NCBI GenBank assembly: GCA_012976225.1
Contig: JAAVVG010000003.1
Coordinates: 186,001-250,000, forward strand
Direction of reading: 5' to 3'
DNA length: 64,000 nt
From: Golubevia sp. BC0850
Taxonomy: Eukaryota; Basidiomycota; Exobasidiomycetes; Golubeviales; Golubeviaceae
The position numbers and the translations under genes were made by a program. Positions 56,701 through 64,000 of this stretch are shown in pieces; the stretch's first letter is position 1; every line of letters starts with the position of its first letter. The notes beneath the pieces were generated by a model. That model was not told the DNA's origin and ran no database searches. It worked only from the letters and a program-made list of their open reading frames with translations.

Positions 56701-58137
56701 CTCTTCCTTCCTATCGTTGGTTTCCTTCTCGGCCTTTTCGCTCTTGATGCTACTTCCGCTGACCTTTGGACTGCTCGGTCTGAAGTTGGAAAAGAAACCT
56801 GTGCCTGAAGGAGATTTTCCACCAGCAGATAAGGAGGTCGGCGTACTGGCGCTAGAAGAAGTGGGTTGATGAGAGAGATAGTCCTTTTCCTTCTCTTTCG
56901 AGCTGTTCGTTTCAGAGAGAGCTGGGGACAGAGGACTAGGAGCGGTAGCACTTGCAGGAGAAGTTGAAGAGGAGGCTGAGCTTGCGCTTCTGTGAATCGG
57001 AAGTTGATTGCCCGACACGGAAGTCGGCGAAGGACTAGGACTGGCGGGTCCAGAAGGAAATGAAAGCGTGGAGGAAGTCGGAGGATGAGTTTGAGTTGAG
57101 GAAGCGATAATGGGAGAGGGAAGCGATAAGGGTCCTTTTATGGAGGGAGTGGTAGGAGTTGAGCTTGAGACTGAAACCAGAGGAGAGTTGTTGCCACGAT
57201 TGAGCAGGTTTGAACTTGCAGAAAGTGGCGAAGGTGGTACGACTGGAGAGGTTGAGGAAGATGCTCCAGTTTTCGTTTCCGAAGCTCTTTCGGTGCTCCC
57301 ATCCCTTCTTGTGGTTGAAGGAAGAATCGGACTTCTTGAACTTGGAGAGGCCACCGGGGAAGAGGCAGAAGAGGCAGAGGAAGACCTCAACATGGAAGGT
57401 CCTTGGTGAGTGGGAGAGGACAAGGAAGAGGAGGGAGCTGTAGGAGACCTCAATGAAGAGAGAGTCGACCCAGTACTAGAGCTCATGGTTTCCTGTTGGA
57501 GTTCAGAAGAGCTCTGATGGATGGCTCTGCTTGCTTTGTCCTCCTCCTGCCGCTGGTCAGCTGCTTGCTGCTGCCAGAATGGTGCTACTCCCTCTCGACC
57601 ATCATTCCCATCCGACGTCTCCTGTCCCTTTCCCTTCTCGCTGATATCTGAGGATGCAGTATTTCTAGAGTAAGGAAGCCCTGTATCACTATCATCATCC
57701 TCCTGATTGTACTTGCTGGTTGAGATTGACCTGGGAGGGGTTCTAGCATAAGGAAGCTCGGAAGGTTCACTCTCGCTGCTCGACATCCCCACTTGGTCCT
57801 CCATTTTGATAGTGGAAGATGAATTGTCTTGATAAGGACTTGTACTGTTGTGAGGAGATGATGGAAATTGAATTGACGCCTTGTGGGGAGAGGAGGAGGA
57901 AGAAGCAACCTGAGCCTCATCACTGTTCGCCAAGCTCGAGTGGGCTACTTGAATTGGGCTTGAGTTTGAAGCTGAAGATTGATTTGATGGATTCGGTCCA
58001 GAAATGGCCGCTTCTCCTGCTTGCATCTTGTTGCTTGAGAGATCAGCTTCTCCTTCCATTCCCATTACGCTTCCTTCCAGATCTCTGGCCATGCTCATCT
58101 CTAATTCAGATCCAAGATCAGAGATCCCAGGATCCAT
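50785..58137 (-). CDS. BCK1: Bck1-like MAP kinase kinase kinase of the cell-wall integrity pathway
   Basis: MAPKKK acting below Pkc1 and above Mkk1/Slt2. Six exons in coding order: 58137..56254, 56104..55845, 55755..55652, 55573..51800, 51721..51048, 50967..50785; 2292 aa, all phases consistent. A long Ser/Pro-rich N-terminal region is followed by the Bck1-specific ubiquitin-like/RA-like module (QVTEDNERFAVVDVSGLS, LFRTEIGMSE, IGDDKGNLKFLVQQ). A further ~1200 residues of disordered sequence include a Gln-rich tract (IQYQQQQQQQHQQHQRP). The kinase domain occupies about 2010-2285: GKGTYGRVYLALN, AVKQVELPRT, HRDLKADN, DFGTVRR, GSIFWMAPEVV, and a C-terminal PPVDWKFNQRRF. VKQVELPRT favours Bck1 over Ste11 or Ssk2. 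Yeast Bck1 has 1478 residues; this one is long. One donor is GTGGGT (at 55651). A still earlier 5' exon is possible. Confidence 0.9.
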
Positions 58138-58576
58138 TGAACTCCAGACTGGAGAATCCTTGACACTTGAAATAGGGGTATCGGAGGTTGACTGAAGAAA
58201 GAATGAGGGAAAGGGGTGGTGCCGTGGTGGTGCTGAAGATCTTGCTCTGTTCCTTTCCCTTTTCTAATTCTTGAGTTTCGGCTTGAGGAGGATCCAGACT
58301 TGACTTGAGCCAGTTCAAAAGAAGAAGATACAAAGAGGAAAGGAGGAAGAATCTATAGGTTAAGACGCAATTGTTAAGATGTTAAGATGAAAGGTATCCA
58401 TCGGACCTCAAGCTCGTGGCTCCGTATTACTAGTCAAAACCGCCGAGCTGCAGAAAATGTTCTCTAAATTTTTGTTTTAATTCCAAAAGCAAGTCTAGAA
58501 ATAAGCTACAAGAAATCGGAGAAATTAGGTCTAATTACGCTTCGGTTTTTTTTTGGCTCCCCAGTCCTACCTACTT
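58138..58576. other. intergenic spacer
   Basis: Upstream of BCK1 and downstream of SPF1, both on the minus strand. AT-rich, with a run of T's near 58546 that could belong to the SPF1 3' end. No gene is seen. Confidence 0.45.
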
Positions 58577-61500
58577 CTAGGTCTTCTTCTTTATCTCCTC
58601 AACAATGTAATTGATGTTGTTCATTCGATTCCTCCTTCTCTCCGCTCTCCTCTCTTGACCTTTCAAAACTAGTGGACCAGGTTTGGTATCGAGGAAGAGG
58701 AACTTGAGGACGTTTTCGATCACGTAACACCCAATGAAATCTCCTGCCATGACGGCAGTCAAGGTGAATTGGAAGTTCCATTGCATGTCGGCAATTTGAA
58801 GCCAGGAGTTCAACTCTGGAATCAACGTGAGAGCAGAACTGAAAAGAAGTTGATTGAGAGGGGACAAGAGTCAGAAAGATACAAGCGACTGAAGCTTTTC
58901 TCAAGATGTAAACTCACGCATAGGCAATGGCTGCTGGTCCCATCAATCCCCAAAACATGTACTTGTTCTCGGTAAGAGCTTCTCTCCAAGGAGCACCGAT
59001 CTGTGGAAGAGAGAGACGGAGAAGGAGGCGTAAGTCGATTATGAGCTTCAAAATGTCGACGACCCTTCGTCAAGAGGAGTGAGGACTCACGAAGTTGATA
59101 GCAAAAGTGGAGACTTGCTGAGAGAGACCGAGTAGAAAGACACTTGGAGAATGAAGAAGTGGAGAATCAATGAGTTAGTCTTTGTTGAAGCTGCAGCCGA
59201 ATGCAACCCTCTCTTTCAAATACTCACGAGGTGTTCAACAAACTTGGAGCGAATTCCTTCTCAAAGTCCACGACTTCATCCCTAGGTTCAAAGCTGAAAG
59301 AGAGATTGCAAACGTAAAGCATAGTAGCCAAATGAAGAGCAGATTGAAGTAAAACCGAAAACAGAACGTAAACGCTCAAAACTTTATGAGGAGGTCTTTC
59401 CTTTGATAGAGGTTTAACTTCAGCTCTTGAAATCAAAAGGAAACAAACTGTTTGCATCATCCCTTCTATAGTCTTTTGATAATCTCCGTATTTGATTCCA
59501 TTGAGATGAAGATAGGAAAGAGAGTGGGCTTGAATGAGACAGTTCTGAAAGAGATAGAAGGGGAAAAGGAATGGTCAGTGTGGCCGAAAAGGTTTCTTAC
59601 GAAACTGTCTCTCGAAGAACTCTTTGAATGGTCATCTTGCCGGGCATGCACTCAAGCGAAGAACAAGATGAGAAGAGTTCCCTTCTCAAAAAACTCACCA
59701 AAGCCAAAATCTTATGCATCTGAAGCATAGAAACCAAAGTAGATCTACCTTGACTAATAATCTTATTAACAGAACCGACATTACTTAATTTAGAAGTAAA
59801 AGGAGCAGCCACTGAAGCATCTCCCAATTTAATTTGAGGAGGACCATCATCTTCCAAATCAGCCATTTGACTAGTGATAGAACTCAAATCGAATTTAGGA
59901 GGAGCGGTTGGATTTCCAGCTTTGGCAACTTGCATTTGTTTCAAAGCTTCATCTCTAGCAGTTTCCAATTCTGGATATTTTTGTTTCAAAGCAGCGGGAA
60001 CTTGAGGTGGAGGTTGACCCCATCTAGAAGTCAAAGACAATTGAGATTCATAAACTTTTTTCATCCTTTCATTTCTAGCATGTTCTGCTATTCTTTGAAG
60101 ATCTTCTGGAGAACCATCTAGGAGAGCTACTCCTATGTTAGCTGCTTTTAAAGCTCCAACATCATTGGTTCCATCTCCTGCCATTAAAGTAACATAACCT
60201 AAAGCTTTCAAAGAATTTAAAATCATTTCCTTTTGAGCTGGAGAAACTCTGGCATAAACCCAAGTGTTTTGAACCAAGAGGTTTAAAACTTTAGGTTGAG
60301 TTTCATATTGTCTCAAAGCTACTCCAGTTAAACAGATGTCGTACTTGTCAAAGAGTTTCTCATCGATAGGATCACTTGCTAGAACAGGAATGATCTTGCT
60401 TTCGTCTGGAGTCTTCCATTCTAATTCTTGTTCAGAGGTTGCGTTCTGTCTTGCGTCCAAGATTAAAGTCTCTCTATCGACGATTTCTACCTCTTCTGCT
60501 ACGTGAACAGCAGTCAAAGGGTTATCTCCTGTAATCATGATACATCTATGACTTGAATCTACCAATTGCCTGATACTAGAAACGGCATCGGCTTTCAAAG
60601 GACAATGGAAAACCAAAAACCCAGCGAAAGTCAACTCGCTTTCGACGTGATCTCTAGATAAATCTGAAATCGATTCCTGCTTGACGTTATCCATATATTT
60701 GTAACCTAAGGCCAAGACTCTACTTCCACGACGAGTGAAACCTTTGAAAGTTGCATCATAATTGGTTGGTAAATTGATAAACATTCCTCTAAGAGTTTCA
60801 GGAGCTCCTTTAACAGCTGCGAAAGTTCTACGATTGGATCCTCCTGCGTCTACAGAGACTCTACTGACAGTTGACATACGTTTTAAAGCTGAAGAGAATT
60901 GGAATCTACGTCTGATTGAGACTAAGCCTGCGTGAGGAGAAGTCTTGACGTTTGCAGGTTTGATGATATCTCCTTTCTCTAATTTCCAATCCAAAGCTTC
61001 CAGCGTAGTCTTCTCCATTGGGTCTCCGACCAAACCATCTTCTAGTAGAACTAAAGCGTGAGCTGAAGCTAAAGTTAAAGTGGTTTCTCTGGAAGTACTG
61101 GTGACTCGAACTAGATCTTCAGGTCCACGAGCTCCATCATTTGCAACTCCTTGGACGACCAAATCCTCTCCAGTGATAGTCCCAGTCTTGTCAAAACAGC
61201 AAACATCGACTCTTCCGGCGTAAGGGATTCGGAAAGGTTCTGTGCAGAAGATTGCGAATTTGGCCAAAGCCATTAGAGAAGCGTTGACGGCCATTGAAAG
61301 TTCCATAGGAAGTTCAGGGGGAACGACACAGGTGATGATCATGACGCAATCTAACAGAAGCTTTCCTTTGGCACGTCCCATCTCGTTACCTGGAAGAGAG
61401 AAGGGAGGTCAAAGTCATGAGTGACTTTCTCTTGAACTAAAAGCCTGCTTTCAATTGTGACTACTCACCCTTGATCCAAACATAAGCACTTGCCAAGATG

Positions 61501-63197
61501 GCAAAGAACAACAAGAAGGCGATAAATAAGAAACTTTCCCAGTTGTTAGCACTGACTCTACCTTCGTTATTGAAAACCATTAATCTAATAAGTTGTCCTT
61601 GACTTGTACCGAATCCAGTTCTTAAAACCACAGCACAAGCTCCAGCATCTGGAGCAGCTGGAATAACATTTCTAGTGACGTTTCCATCTGATCCAGGAGC
61701 AGTAGTCTGTAAGACCTTAGTTCCGCCAAAGACAACATTATTTCTATCTGAACCATTAACGTCCAAAATATCAGAAGGTTCTCTAAGATCGATAGATTCC
61801 TTCAGTAGAGGAGTCGATTCTCCAGAAAGCATAGCTTCATTGACGATCGTGGTTCCTGATAAGAGAAGCAAATCACAGGGAGTTGCTGAATCTTCTTTGG
61901 AACGAACGATGGAAACTACATCTCCTGGAAGAAGATCTAAAGTTGAAACTTCGGTCCATTGTTTAGACCTGTAAACGTAGATTTGGAAAGGCTTGATTGA
62001 CATGGTACGGAATTCGTTGAGAGTACGTAGACGCTGTGGGGGAGAAAAACAGGAAGGAAGAGAATTGTAAAAGAGCACTTTTGGAATTGAAAAGAGCTTC
62101 TTCTAAGCCAGTTCATGTACTCACTTGAAAAACAACTGTACATTCGAAAACTACCAACATGAAAAGAGTGAATAGTGAATAATACCAATAATCATCTAAC
62201 ATCCAAAGACCAACACAAAAGACTTGAAAAACGAAAAATGGAGCTACTGCATGTTCAATGAATAAATCCACGAACCTAGGTAATGGAATATCGAAAGCAT
62301 TAGGTCCAAAAGTTCCTAAAGCGTTTGCGGTTTCTTTCTCATTCAATCCTCGAGAAGATTGGAATTCTTTGAGTGAAGGATTTGAATCTGCTGGATAAGG
62401 CAATCTTCTAAAAGTTGGAACTTTGATTAAAGGGGATGAGGTTGTGTCTAGGATTGAAGCTGATGGATTTGGATTTGCTAGGATGTATTTGTCCGCTTGA
62501 TAAGTGAAGGAAATCTCAACAGGTAAATTTGGTCTTTGCTTTCGATTTAGAGGTAACATTTCTCCTTCTCCACGATGAGCGTGAGGGAAAACTCGGACTG
62601 TGTCTGCTTGGTCTAATGATTTGACCTATCGAACAGAGCATCGAATAGAAGATTGGAAGATAAGGGAGAGAAGAAATTGGTGAGCAGGAAGATCTTCCCG
62701 GGAAGAGCTCTCAGCTAATGGCCTTTCTCATCTCAAGCTCGATGCTTCTTCCGTCTATTACTACGTCTCCGAAAGCTACTTATCTCATTCATCTCACATA
62801 TCATACCACTCTGATTCATCAGTACTCACGCTGCTAGTAGTGATTAAAGCCTTTGCCCCAACGTTCCACCTAGTGGCTAAGAAACTCAAAGCATGAGCAC
62901 TGACTAAACCTACAGTGTAAATGAAAGTCCACTCTTCTGATTTCACCCATTGATCATATTTGATGTAGTAGGCGAAGGCTAAAAGTGGATAGAGTGTCAG
63001 AAAGGGAGTTGTGTAGATGTGAAATTCTATTGGGATTGACTTGTGAAGGGTCACCCTAGAAATATCAGGTGATTGAACTGCTAGCTTGGACCTGAAGAGA
63101 AGAGAAGAAAGTGTTGAGAGTAACAATGAATAAGAATGATTAGAAAGATTAGAAGTATAGAAGGATTAGATGGAACAGGGTGGAACTCAACTCACAT
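58577..63197 (-). CDS. SPF1: P5A-type ATPase Spf1 (ER membrane)
   Basis: ER-resident P-type ATPase that dislocates mis-inserted transmembrane helices and affects ER homeostasis. Nine exons in coding order: 63197..63196 (AT), 63091..62830, 62625..62125, 62033..61469, 61389..59699, 59544..59228, 59142..59091, 59000..58918, 58838..58577; 1244 aa, all phases consistent. After an intron-split ATG the protein begins MSKLAVQSPDISRVTLHKSI, like other Spf1. Hallmarks: LLPGDVVSI, MLSGESTPL (actuator TGES equivalent), VPPELPMEL (P5A PPELP, about 467), the phosphorylated Asp in CFDKTGTITGEDL (about 510), MITGDNPLTAVHVA, and MAGDGTNDVGALK. The C-terminal helices contain SLSYLHLNGIKYGDYQ, APWREALTENKYMFWGLM and MQWNFQF, and the protein ends in a basic cytosolic tail with a KKKT terminus, which resembles an ER-retrieval dilysine signal. 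Confidence 0.95.
63196..63197 (-). other. initiator codon split by an intron (AT|G)
   Basis: The first coding exon of SPF1 contributes only A and T. A GTGAGT donor follows directly, and the G is the first base of exon 2 at 63091 after a TTCAG acceptor. Supported by the family-like N-terminus and by lack of another in-frame ATG before the conserved region. Confidence 0.72.
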
Positions 63198-63442
63198 CTT
63201 GACTCTGGGACTTTGGTGCTCTCTCCTCTCTTGAGACCCAGTCTACCTTGTGATGCTAGAAAGATTGTATTGAGTTGAGGGTTGATTCAAATGAAGCTCT
63301 TTAGGTCTCCAACGAGCTTATTCGTTCAGAGTTTGTGACCCGAATTCGATTGGAAGTGTCGAGGGAAAGAAGCTTCCACCACGTCACAAAGTTTCCTCTC
63401 TTCTTCTTCCACGACCCGCCATCTTCATTCATTCTCTCTGGA
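63198..63442. promoter_or_regulatory. bidirectional promoter region of SPF1 and PFA4-like gene
   Basis: 245 bp between divergent starts. Contains CT-rich leader sequence on the PFA4 side. No TATA element is clear. Shared control is inferred only. Confidence 0.45.
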
Positions 63443-64000
63443 ATGGTTAATGATTCTATCACTAGGAAATGGTCAACATCACAGAGGATATGGTGAGAGA
63501 CTAGTCATGCTTCCTTAGGCTAGGCATCCAACCCCTCTTCTAACCTGCCCTCCTAACTCCACTTCTCAGGGTATCATCAACGACTCTTCTAATCTCCTTC
63601 CTAATTTTTACCCCTCAATTCTTCATCATCATCCCTTATTTCTATAATCTTCACAACTATTCTCAAAGAGCAGCCAAGTTGTCAAATGCCTTCCCATTAA
63701 CAGCTCTTGAAAATCAAAAGTCTTTCTTCGGCTTTGGTTTGAATGGAGATCTACTGCTTTCATCCTTATCAGTTCTTCTTCCCTTCAATTTTGGAGCCTT
63801 TCTAATCTTTTACAATTATTATTTATGTGTAACTACAGATCCAGGTCGAGTTCCAAATGGTTGGCAACCAAATTGGAAAGCTGCAACTCTTTCTTCTGAT
63901 CCTTCTTCTATCGGAGTTACTACTTCCACTTCCACTTCAACTTCCACTTCAATTTCAATCCCTTCAGAAAGAATCAATCAAACATCAATAGAAAACGATC
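63443..64000 (+). CDS. PFA4: palmitoyltransferase Pfa4-like (5' part; runs off the window)
   Basis: DHHC S-acyltransferase of the ER; in yeast Pfa4 palmitoylates Chs3. Exon 1 is 63443..63492 (MVNDSITRKWSTSQRIW) and exon 2 starts at 63570; the intron joins in phase 2. The start contains membrane helices (VSSTTLLISFLIF, PQFFIIIPYFY), then LLLSSLSVLLPFNFGAFL. Next is the family motif YYLCVTTDPGRVPNGWQPNW (TDPG plus Pfa4-type VPxGWxP). The DHHC-Cys domain itself lies beyond base 64000. The last visible stretch is a Thr/Ser repeat (TSTSTSTSTSIS). The alternative ATG at 63471 would give a phase that does not match exon 2, so 63443 is chosen. Confidence 0.8.

Noticed and set aside
51995-57923. Several long open frames in other frames and on the + strand inside BCK1 and its Ser-rich regions.
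   Set aside because: They are shadows of a low-complexity Ser/Pro/Gln coding sequence. Only the minus-strand frame joins to the kinase domain in phase.
63471-63492. ATG at 63471 as the start of the PFA4-like gene.
   Set aside because: It gives phase 0 at the donor, which puts exon 2 in a frame that stops quickly. The ATG at 63443 gives phase 2 and the correct membrane helices.

Overview
This window is nuclear DNA from a fungus, most likely a basidiomycete. The genes are dense, and almost all are broken by many short introns with GTGAGT-type donors. The gene set (DASH subunit Dad4, Brr6/Brl1, Bck1-type MAPKKK, DHTKD1-type dehydrogenase, fungal hexose transporter, CYP genes) is fungal. Intron density and protein style suggest Pucciniomycotina or a related basidiomycete lineage, but the sequence does not settle the class. 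I saw no rRNA, tRNA, CRISPR array, or intact transposon.

Layout. 0-5 kb: 3' part of a Ras GTPase, then carnitine acetyltransferase. 5.8-7.4 kb: a broken F-box-like gene. 7.9-12.6 kb: divergent BRR6-like (-) and BUB3 (+) sharing a 132-bp promoter. 12.6-14.9 kb: a decayed cytochrome P450 (-) whose end lies 19 bp from that of BUB3. 14.9-18.8 kb: gene-poor, with two arrays of TTGAC motifs. 18.8-25.6 kb: citrate synthase (+), an MFS transporter (-), a small unknown gene (-), DAD4 (+). 26.4-34.5 kb: DHTKD1-type 2-oxoacid dehydrogenase E1, a small uncertain gene, and a PQ-loop vacuolar transporter (all +). 34.7-48 kb: VPS16, hexose transporter, intact P450, cystathionine gamma-synthase (all -). 48.1-49.7 kb: TIM21 (+). 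50.8-63.2 kb: BCK1-like MAPKKK and SPF1 P5A-ATPase (-). 63.4-64 kb: 5' part of a PFA4-like palmitoyltransferase (+).

Functional themes: mitochondrial and acetyl-CoA metabolism (CAT2, CIT1, DHTKD1, TIM21), signalling (RAS, BCK1), chromosome segregation (BUB3, DAD4), vacuole and ER membrane function (VPS16, YPQ1, SPF1), and nuclear envelope (BRR6). They are neighbours, not an operon or evident cluster. Exon models were built by hand and checked for reading frame and family alignment; 18 genes close with consistent phase.

The most striking observation is the hexose transporter gene. Its frame and its conserved motifs are restored only by a 5-nt exon and a single-nucleotide exon, each flanked by consensus introns. 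Other notable points are an initiator codon split by an intron in SPF1, frequent use of AAG 3' splice sites, and 10-bp-phased TTGAC arrays with hairpins.
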